From positions 1-52,504 of the forward strand of contig JAKOPZ010000293.1 in assembly GCA_029778615.1 (NCBI GenBank): DNA of 52,504 nt. The letters run 5' to 3'. The position numbers and the translations under genes were made by a program. Shown in pieces: positions 31,651 to 39,129 of the stretch. Below the pieces are notes generated by a model. The model did not search any database. It was not told the DNA's origin and was given only the letters and a program-made list of their open reading frames with translations. How positions within the stretch are numbered: position 1 is the stretch's first letter; each line of letters begins with the position of its first letter. The stretch is from Chloroflexota bacterium. GTDB taxonomy: Bacteria; Chloroflexota; Anaerolineae; UBA4142; SHND01.

Positions 31651-32541
31651 CTACTTGTTCTGTTCTTGCTCCATCAATTTCAATTTAATACCGCTCGCCT
31701 GATGTTTCAGCATGCGTTTGATATATTCTACCACGTACGCGCCCGCTTCAAGCGGATTTGTGCCACCGTTAAAAATATTGCACACCACGTCGCGGTCGGC
31801 GTCCGTCGAATCGGGCTGCGGCTTGTAACCCATATATGCGCTCATCGCTTCCGCGCGTCCAAGTCCAGGGCGTTCGCCAATTAGAGTGACAACGACTTTT
31901 GCATCCACGACGGAATTGACATCGTTCAACAATCCAACGCGTCCATATTTTACATAGAACGGCGTGCCCATTTTTAGACCCGCTTGCGCGAGCCCCTGTT
32001 GAATCACAGGAAAAATGTCGCGCAAATTATGTTCAATCGCGGCGGCGGAAAGTCCATCCGAAACGTACACTTGGACATCGGGCTGTTTGATACATTTTTC
32101 CTGCAATGTTTTGCGCGCGGCGTCGGAAAGTTTTCTGCCCAAGTCGGGACGCAAAAGATATTCTTGACGATTGCTCGCTTGTGTCTGCACCTCGAACAGA
32201 TTGAACTGTTGTAACAGCGTGGGGTCAATTTCTTTGAACAGCGCGTCTTGCGTGACCGCGTGGTCTGCCCAAAAAATAAATTGCGGAATGTTGCGATAGC
32301 GCGGACCCGCGTGTCCGATGCCAATGCGCGCGGGCGTCGTCTGCATCAACGCGCGCAGCACATCGGGCTTGCGAACGTTTTCGACGTACGAACGCGTACG
32401 ATATTCCGACGCGGTGATGTCGGGGAGGTCGAGATTGATGGTAGGGGTGTTCAATTGAACGCCCCTACCATCAATACCTTGCCGTTTCAATTCCGCGACG
32501 ACGGCATCAATGATGGATTCGATTTGTTGTTGTGTAATCAT
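31651..32541 (-). CDS. eutC: Ethanolamine ammonia-lyase small subunit EutC
   Basis: With EutB this forms the adenosylcobalamin-dependent lyase that converts ethanolamine to acetaldehyde and ammonia. The 296-residue protein has an N-terminal encapsulation helix (MITQQQIESIIDAVVAELKR, residues 1-20), a short linker, then the catalytic domain (TTPARIGIGHAGPRYRN, YLLRPDLGRKLSDAA, VQVYVSDGLSAAAIEHN, VVVTLIGERPGLGRAEAMSA). The linker residues IDGRGVQLNTPTIN are encoded by a 42-bp near-perfect palindrome at 32434-32475. It is coupled upstream by ATGA overlap to a DinB gene. Confidence 0.97.
   Translation of the reverse strand: MITQQQIESIIDAVVAELKRQGIDGRGVQLNTPTINLDLPDITASEYRTRSYVENVRKPDVLRALMQTTPARIGIGHAGPRYRNIPQFIFWADHAVTQDALFKEIDPTLLQQFNLFEVQTQASNRQEYLLRPDLGRKLSDAARKTLQEKCIKQPDVQVYVSDGLSAAAIEHNLRDIFPVIQQGLAQAGLKMGTPFYVKYGRVGLLNDVNSVVDAKVVVTLIGERPGLGRAEAMSAYMGYKPQPDSTDADRDVVCNIFNGGTNPLEAGAYVVEYIKRMLKHQASGIKLKLMEQEQNK
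32434..32475. repeat. 42-bp palindrome inside eutC linker
   Basis: attgatggtaggggtgttca on the left matches, with one G-T wobble, tgaacgcccctaccatcaat on the right; the centre is caattg. It is exactly 14 codons long and in frame, and it encodes the linker between the EutC targeting helix and the catalytic domain. Confidence 0.9.
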
Positions 32542-33062
32542 AAGGCGCTCTTTGTTCTGCCAATCCAGCCGGGCGCGGACCCGGTGCGTTGTCCGAGGAA
32601 CAAACTCAATTGCGCGGCGTGTTCGTGAACGTGGCGCAAGTTGTAAATGAAGAGCTCTGCAACCGTCATATCGGGATTATTTGGTCGGCAGCGCTGCGGC
32701 GCCAAGAGGTCGGCGGAGGCAATGCGCGCGCGGCATCGGTCGCGTCCGTACGCCAAATATGTCAACACCTCGTCGCGCGCATACACGCGCTCGGGTAGCC
32801 CTTCATCCATATCGGCTTCGCTCATCGTAAACGGCGCCGGTGGTGAAAACGTTTCGGGGTCGTCCGACAAATAATAATCGAGCCAGAACAACGCGTGAAA
32901 GCAGAGATACCAGAAAGTGGCGAATTCGGGTTGGTCTTGTTCTTGCCACAAACGCGCGTGCCACAAATCGTCCGGACACGCGCGAATGGAATTTTCCAAC
33001 ATATCAATCGCCGCGCCGAACTGACGCCAGAGGAGATTCCGCCACGTTGATTCCATTTCCAA
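32538..33062 (-). CDS. DinB-like metal-binding protein between eutB and eutC
   Basis: The 174-residue four-helix protein has a DinB-type layout: TFWYLCFHALFWLDYYLSDD near residue 50 with the first His, and ELFIYNLRHVHEHAAQLSLF near 135 with the other two metal-binding His. It is expected to bind a divalent metal; enzymatic function is unknown. Its start (33062, or an in-frame Met at 33056) is 11 bp after the eutB stop and its stop overlaps eutC by 4 bp, so it sits between two subunits of one enzyme that are normally adjacent. Confidence 0.82.
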   Translation of the reverse strand: MEMESTWRNLLWRQFGAAIDMLENSIRACPDDLWHARLWQEQDQPEFATFWYLCFHALFWLDYYLSDDPETFSPPAPFTMSEADMDEGLPERVYARDEVLTYLAYGRDRCRARIASADLLAPQRCRPNNPDMTVAELFIYNLRHVHEHAAQLSLFLGQRTGSAPGWIGRTKSAL

Positions 33063-33073
33063 TCTTCCTCTTG

Positions 33074-34444
33074 TCAGCGCACAAAAATCGTCGGGTCGCC
33101 CGCTTTATCCGTCAACAACAATTTTTCTTTATCCCACAAGCCCATCTCGACGAGCCAATTTTCAAATTCGGGCAGTGGGCGCAATTTCAAAATTTGACGC
33201 AGTGACGGCGCGTCGTGGAATGAATTGGATTGGTACGAAAGCATGGGGTCGTCGCCCATCGGTACGCCCATAAAATAATTGCAGCCCGCGGCGGCGAGAA
33301 GGATGGAAAGATTTTCCAGTGAGTTCTGGTCAGCGCGCGCATGATTCGTGTAACACGCGTCGCAGCCCATTGAGATGCCCGTGAGTTTCGCGCAAAAGTG
33401 GTCTTCCAAGCCCGCGCGCGTAATTTGCCGCGCATCGTACAAGTATTCGGGTCCGATGAAACCCACAACCGAATTGAGTTGATATGGCGCGTAGCGTTTC
33501 GCCAGACCGTAGCACCGTACTTCTAACGTCAATTGGTCCCACCCGTGATGCGCGTCGGCGGAAAGTTCCGCGCCTTCACCCGTTTCAAAATACATGTAAT
33601 TCGGTCCGGGGACGACGGAATATTTTTTCGCCACCTCGTACGCTTCATCCAACATGCCAACGGAAATTCCAAACGACTCGTTGCCTTTTTGCGAACCCGC
33701 GAGCGATTGAAACACAAGTCCTGCCGGTGAACCGCGCTTCATCGCCTCCATCTGCGTCGTCACGTGCGCGAGAACACAATTCTGTGTCGGAATTTTCCAA
33801 TCGGTGATGACCTTGTAGCTCATGTCCAGCAAGCGCTGTACGCTCGCGAGGGAATCGTCAACAGGATTGATGCCGATAACGGAATCGCCCGAACCATACG
33901 AGAGTCCTTCGTAAATTTCCGCGCGGATGCCGTCGGGGTCGTCGGTGGGATGATTCGGCTGATTGCGCGAAGCGAGCCGTCCCATTTCGCCCATCGTGTT
34001 GTTTGCATGAGTGACGACGCGAATTTTGGACGCGGCAAGAACGAGGTCCATGTTCGACATCAATTTTGCGACGGCGGAAATCATTTCGCTCGTGAGCCCG
34101 TTTTGAATTTTCTTGATATCGTCGTTCGTCGTCTTGTTGTCGAGCAGCCACTCGCGCAATTCTCCAACTGTCCATGATTTGATTTGCGCGTACGCGTCTT
34201 GGTCAACGGCATCCAGGATGACGCGCGTCACTTCATCTTGGTCGTACGGGGCGACGGGATTTTCGTACAAAACGGACAGCGGCACTTGACTCAACACATA
34301 TTTCGCCGCCGCGCGTTCAATCGCCGACGACGCGGCAACGCCCGCGAGGTGGTCGCCCGATTTGTCCTCGTTCGCCTTGCCCATGAGGTCGCGAATATCG
34401 CGGAACTCGTACAATTTGCCGAAAAGTTTGCAGCGTAGAATCAT
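33074..34444 (-). CDS. eutB: Ethanolamine ammonia-lyase large subunit EutB
   Basis: The 456-residue TIM-barrel subunit carries the active site and, with EutC, binds adenosylcobalamin. Diagnostic stretches include LAGVAASSAIERAAAKYVL, GLSYGSGDSVIGINPVDDSL, IPTQNCVLAHVTTQMEAMKR, YMYFETGEGAELSADAHHGW, FIGPEYLYDARQITRAGLED, GISMGCDACYTNHARADQNS and the C-terminal KAGDPTIFVR. Length matches E. coli EutB (453). The start at 34444 (MILRCKLFGKLYEF) aligns with family starts; a longer ORF reads into the spacer repeat upstream. Confidence 0.98.
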   Translation of the reverse strand: MILRCKLFGKLYEFRDIRDLMGKANEDKSGDHLAGVAASSAIERAAAKYVLSQVPLSVLYENPVAPYDQDEVTRVILDAVDQDAYAQIKSWTVGELREWLLDNKTTNDDIKKIQNGLTSEMISAVAKLMSNMDLVLAASKIRVVTHANNTMGEMGRLASRNQPNHPTDDPDGIRAEIYEGLSYGSGDSVIGINPVDDSLASVQRLLDMSYKVITDWKIPTQNCVLAHVTTQMEAMKRGSPAGLVFQSLAGSQKGNESFGISVGMLDEAYEVAKKYSVVPGPNYMYFETGEGAELSADAHHGWDQLTLEVRCYGLAKRYAPYQLNSVVGFIGPEYLYDARQITRAGLEDHFCAKLTGISMGCDACYTNHARADQNSLENLSILLAAAGCNYFMGVPMGDDPMLSYQSNSFHDAPSLRQILKLRPLPEFENWLVEMGLWDKEKLLLTDKAGDPTIFVR

Positions 34445-34506
34445 CGGTAGTAGGTGGCAGGTAGTAGGTAACAAGGAAAATCCCTGCTACCTACTACTTG
34501 CTACTC
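34445..34506. repeat. Inverted spacer repeat (GGTAGTA words)
   Basis: ggtagtaggtggcaggtagt on the left is inverted in tgctacctactacttgctac on the right. It lies directly before eutB in transcription order and its right end overlaps the cupin stop. Confidence 0.8.
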
Positions 34507-34929
34507 GAGTTCCTTATATTGCTCGCGCCAATCCCTTTCCTCCACATCCCAATTCGTATGATTCCCCATCTTGCGAATCGAAATGTGCATCATCGGTTCG
34601 CGCGGCGTAGCGCCATGCCAATGCCACACCTCTTTTGGAACGGTAATGATTTCGCCCGTGTGGACAAGTGTAACACCGTTTTCGTCTCCGTACGCGCACG
34701 TTCCTTCCAAAACATGCAGCACTTGGTCCACATCGTGAATGTGGGGACGCGTGCGCGCGCCTGCGCTGAACCAGACCGCGAGCAATTCGACATCCGAACT
34801 ATCGGCGGCCCACACGAGACGTTTGAGTGTCACGTCGCCGGAAAACTCTTTATCCCCGCCTTTGTATGGCGTGTGCAGCGCGTCGGGTTCGGGTTGGGTT
34901 TTGTTGATTTGGATGGGTTTCAAAGTCAT
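34501..34929 (-). CDS. Cupin-domain protein
   Basis: The 142-residue single-domain cupin has LLAVWFSAGARTRPHIHDVD with the two metal His near 62-64, VLHVLEGTCAYGDENG, and EIITVPKEVWHWHGATP with a second His pair near 112-114. It probably binds a divalent metal and acts on, or senses, a small molecule. The immediate neighbour of eutB suggests a role in the pathway but no specific function can be named. Not the same protein as EutQ. Confidence 0.85.
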   Translation of the reverse strand: MTLKPIQINKTQPEPDALHTPYKGGDKEFSGDVTLKRLVWAADSSDVELLAVWFSAGARTRPHIHDVDQVLHVLEGTCAYGDENGVTLVHTGEIITVPKEVWHWHGATPREPMMHISIRKMGNHTNWDVEERDWREQYKELE

Positions 34930-34974
34930 GTTCCTTCTACTCGTTCAAGTTTAGCTTATCCCATACTCGCCGTT

Positions 34975-35067
34975 TTATCCACCAATGTTTTCAAATGCGT
35001 AATCACCCTCGCACCAGCTAATGGTCAAAATATCAATTGCCTCATCAACGACCACACGAATCGTCAT
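34975..35067 (-). pseudogene. Possible DUF2283-type remnant
   Basis: A 30-residue reading frame starts MTIRVVVDEAIDILTISW and ends in GG before a stop. The VDEAIDILTI pattern resembles the first strand of DUF2283 proteins (about 60 residues), so this could be the truncated 5' part of such a gene. It is too short to be certain. The rest of 34930-35119 holds part of a GAGACTGG-type repeat. Confidence 0.3.
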
Positions 35068-35068
35068 A

Positions 35069-35097
35069 GTCTCCAATCTCCAGTCTCTAATATCAAT
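35069..35097. repeat. GAGACTGG-type repeat word, inverted form
   Basis: gtctccaatctccagtctct (35069 on) is the inverse form of the family at 9183 and 12465. It lies between the ankyrin gene and the cupin gene. Confidence 0.6.
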
Positions 35098-35119
35098 CAG
35101 AAATCAAAAATCCGAAATC

Positions 35120-35680
35120 CTAAATTTCCACCCCCCCCTCACTCTGCAACATATCCGCAATATCAAAGTATCCCTTTTCCAGCGCAACCGTGAGCGGCGT
35201 CTTGTGTTCGTAATTCGGATAATTCACATCGCTGACGCCGTTCGCCAAAAGCCACGTCACCATTTCGGGTTGTCCCGAAAGCACCGCCGCGTGCATGGCA
35301 AATTCTTTGCCCTCGCCGCCACCATACGATTGGAGCAATTCCGCAATATCGGGATTGCCGCTCAAGCACGCGTGGTACAACACGGGATAATCGTGCGAAC
35401 CTTTCGCGTGCGCGAGCAACGGGTCGGCTTGGAGCATCGCATCCACGCGTTTCACATCGCCCAACATCGCGGCGGTACAAATGTCAACGGGCGCGCCTTG
35501 CGAAATCAAAAATTCCGCAATCTCGCGCTGTCCCGTTTGCGTCGCGGCTTGAATTGCAGTTTCATTTACCTCTTCCCAAACCGCGTTCAAAAGTTCGGGA
35601 TGTTCCCGCAACATTTGTTTTACGACATCAAGATTGCCGTGTGCGTTTCCGACGAATTGGGCTACAAGTTGTGGGTCCAT
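35120..35680 (-). CDS. Ankyrin-repeat protein
   Basis: The 186-residue protein has about four ankyrin repeats: ETAIQAATQTGQREIAEFLI near 38-58, LGDVKRVDAMLQADPLLAHA near 76-96, VLYHACLSGNPDIAELLQSY near 100-120, and FAMHAAVLSGQPEMVTWLLA near 128-150, then TPLTVALEKGYFDIADMLQS. There is no signal peptide or membrane segment. Ankyrin proteins bind other proteins; the partner is unknown. Its place in the BMC operon between the asparaginase and cupin genes suggests a partner in the locus, without proof. Confidence 0.88.
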   Translation of the reverse strand: MDPQLVAQFVGNAHGNLDVVKQMLREHPELLNAVWEEVNETAIQAATQTGQREIAEFLISQGAPVDICTAAMLGDVKRVDAMLQADPLLAHAKGSHDYPVLYHACLSGNPDIAELLQSYGGGEGKEFAMHAAVLSGQPEMVTWLLANGVSDVNYPNYEHKTPLTVALEKGYFDIADMLQSEGGVEI

Positions 35681-35801
35681 AATACTCGTTTGACAATATC
35701 GCTATGAACGAGAATTTCCGCGAATCGAGACGAACATTTCTTGGTTTGTTATGATTCGAGATGATTCGTAAAAATTCGCGTAGCTTCGCGTTTCCCATCC
35801 T

Positions 35802-36779
35802 CTACCTTTCGAGGGGAACAATACTCCGTTTTTTCTTGCGCGGCATTTTCATTTTTTCGGTTTGAAAAACATATTCCACCACGCGGTCCGTTTCCGTTGT
35901 GAAACCCACGTGCTTGCCATTCGCATCCACCGCGACCAAATTCATACCCGGCGGAAAGGGAACGGTGAGCGCGCGCAAATCTTGCATCGCTTCACGCGCG
36001 GCGCGTTGGAGCGTCATGCCCATTTTCAAATACAATACAACGGAATGTGCAGTGTTCGCGCGCATCGCCATTTCGCCATACCCCGTGCACGCGCACGCGC
36101 CGTAACGATTATCACAATAATTGCCCGCGCCGATAATGGGAGAATCGCCGACGCGTCCCGGATATTTCCACGCCCAGCCGCTTGTGCTGACGCCGCTCGC
36201 CAAATTCCCGCGCAGGTCAATCGCAATCACGTTCGTCGTCCCGTGCGGCGGCGAGTGGTCGTTTGTCTTTGACAAACGACCACTCGATTCATCACCATAC
36301 TCGTCGTTGCTCGCGGCGATTTCGGGGTCATGCGTTGCGCGTGAAACCAATTCGCGCAAGATATTGTAACGCGGGTAATCGCTCACTTTGTTTTCGTAAA
36401 TGGCGCGCGCGGCGTCGGTCAATAAATTTTTCTTTTTCATGCCGAGTTCGCGCGCAAAACGTTCCGCGCCCGCGCCGGCAAGCATCACGTGCGGCAAGCG
36501 TTCCATCACTTGGCGCGCAATCGAAATCGGATGCTCGAAATTTTTCACCGCGCACACCGCGCCTGCCGCACGCGTTTTGCCATCCATAATGCTCGCGTCC
36601 AATTCCACTTGACCGAGAATGTTGGGCAAGCCGCTGTACCCGACGCTGTGGTCTTCGGGGTTCGATTCGACCAAACGAATCACCGCTTCCACCGCGTCCA
36701 GCGCGCTGCCGCCCGCGCGCAAAATTTCCATTCCGGTGGCGAAACCAAGTTCCGCGTTCGTTGAGGCGACGAGAAGCAT
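35802..36779 (-). CDS. N-terminal-nucleophile asparaginase (T2 family, glycosylasparaginase/isoaspartyl peptidase-like)
   Basis: The 325-residue precursor of the T2 family has GMEILRAGGSALDAVEAVIR near residue 16 and HSVGYSGLPNILGQVELDAS near 43, then the autoprocessing site HGTTNVIAID near 178 (Thr nucleophile after HG), followed by the oxyanion region NLASGVSTSGWAWKYPGRVG. It should cleave itself into alpha and beta chains and hydrolyse an asparagine-linked amide. A 35-bp palindrome (36252-36286) encodes about 12 residues (SSGRLSKTNDHSP) just upstream of the processing site. Located in the eut operon; relevance to ethanolamine use is unknown. Confidence 0.85.
   Translation of the reverse strand: MLLVASTNAELGFATGMEILRAGGSALDAVEAVIRLVESNPEDHSVGYSGLPNILGQVELDASIMDGKTRAAGAVCAVKNFEHPISIARQVMERLPHVMLAGAGAERFARELGMKKKNLLTDAARAIYENKVSDYPRYNILRELVSRATHDPEIAASNDEYGDESSGRLSKTNDHSPPHGTTNVIAIDLRGNLASGVSTSGWAWKYPGRVGDSPIIGAGNYCDNRYGACACTGYGEMAMRANTAHSVVLYLKMGMTLQRAAREAMQDLRALTVPFPPGMNLVAVDANGKHVGFTTETDRVVEYVFQTEKMKMPRKKKRSIVPLER
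36252..36286. repeat. Perfect 16-bp hairpin inside the asparaginase gene
   Basis: cgagtggtcgtttgtc (36252-36267), loop ttt, then gacaaacgaccactcg (36271-36286): every stem position pairs. It is in frame within the gene and ends two codons before the HGTT processing site. Confidence 0.9.
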
Positions 36780-37157
36780 TTATTTTTTGATGTACAAAAA
36801 GTAAACGTACGCGGAAATGAACAGGATGCCGAGAACGATGAAAATCCAACCACTCGGTCCGTACTCGCGCGACACGACCAATTCGTACAAAATACCAAGC
36901 GATTGCGCGACAAAGCCGAGCATCATCGTCGGACCGACAACGCGCTTGAGCATGTCTTCGTCGGCGTGACGCGAAAAATACGCGAGAAAGGTGTACAACA
37001 GTCCGACCGCGCCGCGCACATGGATATTCGCCAGTGCGAACGCGCTGAGCGGTTCGGGGTTCAGCATTGCCCCGAGCGGTACCGCCAAAAAGAGGTCGCC
37101 CAAAACAAACACCAGTGCGGCAACACCGGTCAAGTACACGAGATTGCGGAGCGTCAT
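36780..37157 (-). CDS. Four-helix membrane protein in BMC operon
   Basis: The 125-residue protein has four membrane helices (about 6-28, 42-62, 72-92 and 103-122), among them LVYLTGVAALVFVLGDLFLA, a central one with TMMLGFVAQSLGILYELV, and IFIVLGILFISAYVYFLYI. It starts with a GAGGAAC-type ribosome site and its stop abuts the asparaginase start. No family is recognised. Transport of a pathway molecule is conceivable but unsupported. Confidence 0.65.
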   Translation of the reverse strand: MTLRNLVYLTGVAALVFVLGDLFLAVPLGAMLNPEPLSAFALANIHVRGAVGLLYTFLAYFSRHADEDMLKRVVGPTMMLGFVAQSLGILYELVVSREYGPSGWIFIVLGILFISAYVYFLYIKK

Positions 37158-37174
37158 TTTGTTCCTCCTCTATG

Positions 37175-37228
37175 TGGCAAGACAAATTTGAAATATGTCC
37201 CACGCGCTGACACATTACAAATTTGTCT
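37175..37228. repeat. Spacer hairpin (GACAAATTTGAAATATGTCC words)
   Basis: gacaaatttgaaatatgtcc is inverted in the right-hand ttacaaatttgtctta. Similar to the first hairpin at 18375-18393. It lies between eutA and the four-helix protein. Confidence 0.6.
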
Positions 37229-38661
37229 TAGCGATAAAATACGAGCGTTTTCACACTCAACGGCACCACGCGGCCATCGAGCATCGGCAAACCAATGTCA
37301 ATGTAATCACCTTCATCCAAGCCAACTTGGTCAATCGAAAGCAGCGCGCGCGGCGGCGATAATGCCTTCACCGCTTGCCCCAAACTCTGCGCATAGTCGC
37401 GTCCCAAAATCAAAATCAACGGGCGCTCACCCGGCAATTCGTGCGTCGCATAATCCGACAACCCCTTTGCCAAATTTTGCAACTGTGCGAAATCCAACGT
37501 GCCGTGAATGTCCAACGCAATCGCCGCGTTTTCACCGCGCGCGTCAATTTCCATGCGTGCCATCGCATCCCGAATCGCGTTGGGAATGTTCGATGTACTG
37601 CCGAGATACGGACGCACAACGGGAACATTCTTGAGCGGCAGAATTTGTTTCTCTGCCCAAATTGTCGAACCGCTCAACGTCACCGTTTGCGAGCTTGCGC
37701 CAATCACCGTCGCGCGAATCGTTTCGGGCGGCTCAATCGCTTCCATTTCCTGAAGCGCTTTGTTTTCACGCAGCGCGAGTCCGAACAATGGACCGATGTC
37801 ATCATGCGTTGTAACATTTTCCAAGGTCACATTTTGAATCGGATGATAAAAATAATGTCCAACGCCGCCGCTGAGAAATAATTTTGTGTTGCGCCCGCTC
37901 ACACTCATCGGCGGCGTGAGCATCACTTGATGCGCGAGCGCGGACTCGCGTCCTTCAAGCAATTCCACCGTCAAGTCCGCGAGGATGTTGCAAAATTCGC
38001 GCAAGGGTCCGAGTTCCGCGCGCGCGCCAACACGAATCGGCAAATTGTGATGCTGGATAATTTTTCGCGCCGGTTCGGCAATGTGACGAATCTGTAATGT
38101 GTTGTGGTCAATCTCGACGATGCGTCCGCCCACGTTCATCGCCGCCGCCGCGAGCGTGTTGCCCAATTCAAACACCGCGCTGTTTGCGGTGCCGCCGCCA
38201 ATGTCCACATTTGTCACGCGCGCATAATGTTCGCGCGACCAACTCGCCGCGCCGCTGCCGCGTCCCGCCATTTGCGCTTCAAGGCGCGGACCCGCGACGG
38301 TCACCACAAATTCGCCCGCATATTTTCCGAGCGCTTGCAAAATTTCCGCCGCGTTTTCTTTTTTTGCAATTTCGCCCGTGACGATGACCGCGCCCGTCTC
38401 TACTTGCGACGGGGCAATGTTCGCTTTGGCGTATTCTGTTTCGACGATATGTTCCAGTGCCGTTACGTCCACACGTTCGCGCGTGGCGAGCGGCGTAAGA
38501 TAAATTTGGGATTGATAAAGCACATCGCGGTCATTGATACCGATGCGCGGCACTTGACTGGACGGCGCGATATTTTTCAAATAAATCCGCGAAAAAACAA
38601 TTTGCGTCGTCGTCGTCCCAACGTCTAGTCCCACACTCAACAGTGTGCGCGCGTCAGCCAT
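37228..38661 (-). CDS. eutA: EutA, reactivating factor of ethanolamine ammonia-lyase
   Basis: EutA is an actin/Hsp70-fold ATPase that releases damaged cobalamin from EutBC so it can bind fresh adenosylcobalamin. The 477-residue protein has SVGLDVGTTTTQIVFSRIYL near residue 9, TNVDIGGGTANSAVFELGNT near 148, and the C-terminal RPLILILGRDYAQSLGQAVK near 415. Length is close to E. coli EutA (467). It is the second gene after the operon promoter at 39100-39128. Confidence 0.96.
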   Translation of the reverse strand: MADARTLLSVGLDVGTTTTQIVFSRIYLKNIAPSSQVPRIGINDRDVLYQSQIYLTPLATRERVDVTALEHIVETEYAKANIAPSQVETGAVIVTGEIAKKENAAEILQALGKYAGEFVVTVAGPRLEAQMAGRGSGAASWSREHYARVTNVDIGGGTANSAVFELGNTLAAAAMNVGGRIVEIDHNTLQIRHIAEPARKIIQHHNLPIRVGARAELGPLREFCNILADLTVELLEGRESALAHQVMLTPPMSVSGRNTKLFLSGGVGHYFYHPIQNVTLENVTTHDDIGPLFGLALRENKALQEMEAIEPPETIRATVIGASSQTVTLSGSTIWAEKQILPLKNVPVVRPYLGSTSNIPNAIRDAMARMEIDARGENAAIALDIHGTLDFAQLQNLAKGLSDYATHELPGERPLILILGRDYAQSLGQAVKALSPPRALLSIDQVGLDEGDYIDIGLPMLDGRVVPLSVKTLVFYR

Positions 38662-38671
38662 TTAGAGAGTC

Positions 38672-38725
38672 CACGAATAACACGAATAACGCGAACAAAA
38701 CAGATACAATTCGTGCGGATTCGTG
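38672..38725. repeat. Spacer hairpin (CACGAAT words)
   Basis: cacgaataacacgaataac (from 38672) pairs with attcgtgcggattcgtg (38709-38725). It lies between the first BMC-P gene and eutA. Confidence 0.7.
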
Positions 38726-38741
38726 CTATGCGCGGATAGTA

Positions 38742-39032
38742 TCAAGATTTCTTGAACGTGATTTTTCCGTCCACCGCGAGTTCGTCAATGATTGCCATGA
38801 TGACGGCATCCGTCGGCGTGTCTTTGGTGAACGTGGTTTGACGCGCGCTGGAACCTTGCGCGATGAGGACAAGGTCGCCGATGCCCGCGTCCACCGTATC
38901 AATCGCCGCAATCGGTTTCCCGACGAGTTCATTTTCGGTGGTGGCTTCGCGCACGATGAGAATTTTTTTGCCGACAAGTTTGTCGTCTTTGATGGTAGAG
39001 ACGACGGTGCCAACGACGCGACAGATTAACAT
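38742..39032 (-). CDS. eutN: BMC-P shell vertex protein (EutN family), copy 1
   Basis: The 96-residue protein starts MLICRVVGTVVSTIKDDKL and has AIDTVDAGIGDLVLIAQGSS and DAVIMAIIDELAVDGKI, the pentameric EutN/CcmL pattern. It is the first gene after the strong promoter at 39100-39128. No Shine-Dalgarno sequence is seen, as the leader is filled with gggtgatt words. Together with the copies at 13846 and 14757 it gives three vertex proteins for one locus. Confidence 0.94.
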   Translation of the reverse strand: MLICRVVGTVVSTIKDDKLVGKKILIVREATTENELVGKPIAAIDTVDAGIGDLVLIAQGSSARQTTFTKDTPTDAVIMAIIDELAVDGKITFKKS

Positions 39033-39072
39033 GGGTGATTGGGTGATTGGGTGATTCGAGATGGAATCACCT
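39033..39072. repeat. Tandem GGGTGATT words in operon leader
   Basis: Three near-identical gggtgatt words (39033-39056) are followed by ggaatcacc, the inverse of one word, so the leader RNA of the operon can form a hairpin (ggtgatt/aatcacc) right before the first start codon. Confidence 0.75.
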
Positions 39073-39099
39073 TTCACAATTTTTCTCGTGATGGGAAAG

Positions 39100-39128
39100 A
39101 TTATAGACGCGCAAAAAATCTATTGCAA
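39100..39128 (-). promoter_or_regulatory. Promoter of the BMC operon
   Basis: On the minus strand TTGCAA (39123-39128), a 17-bp spacer and a perfect TATAAT (39100-39105). A start about 60 bp upstream of the first BMC-P gene is predicted. Upstream lie a perfect 10-bp palindrome aggcgcgcct (39130-39139) touching the -35 and an inverted repeat aacgatttcaatcgtt (39148-39163), both possible operators. Confidence 0.75.
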
Positions 39129-39129
39129 G

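Noticed and set aside
34501-34929. Cupin protein as a second EutQ
   Set aside because: It lacks the EutQ N-module and the cupin motifs are of the general quercetinase-like type.
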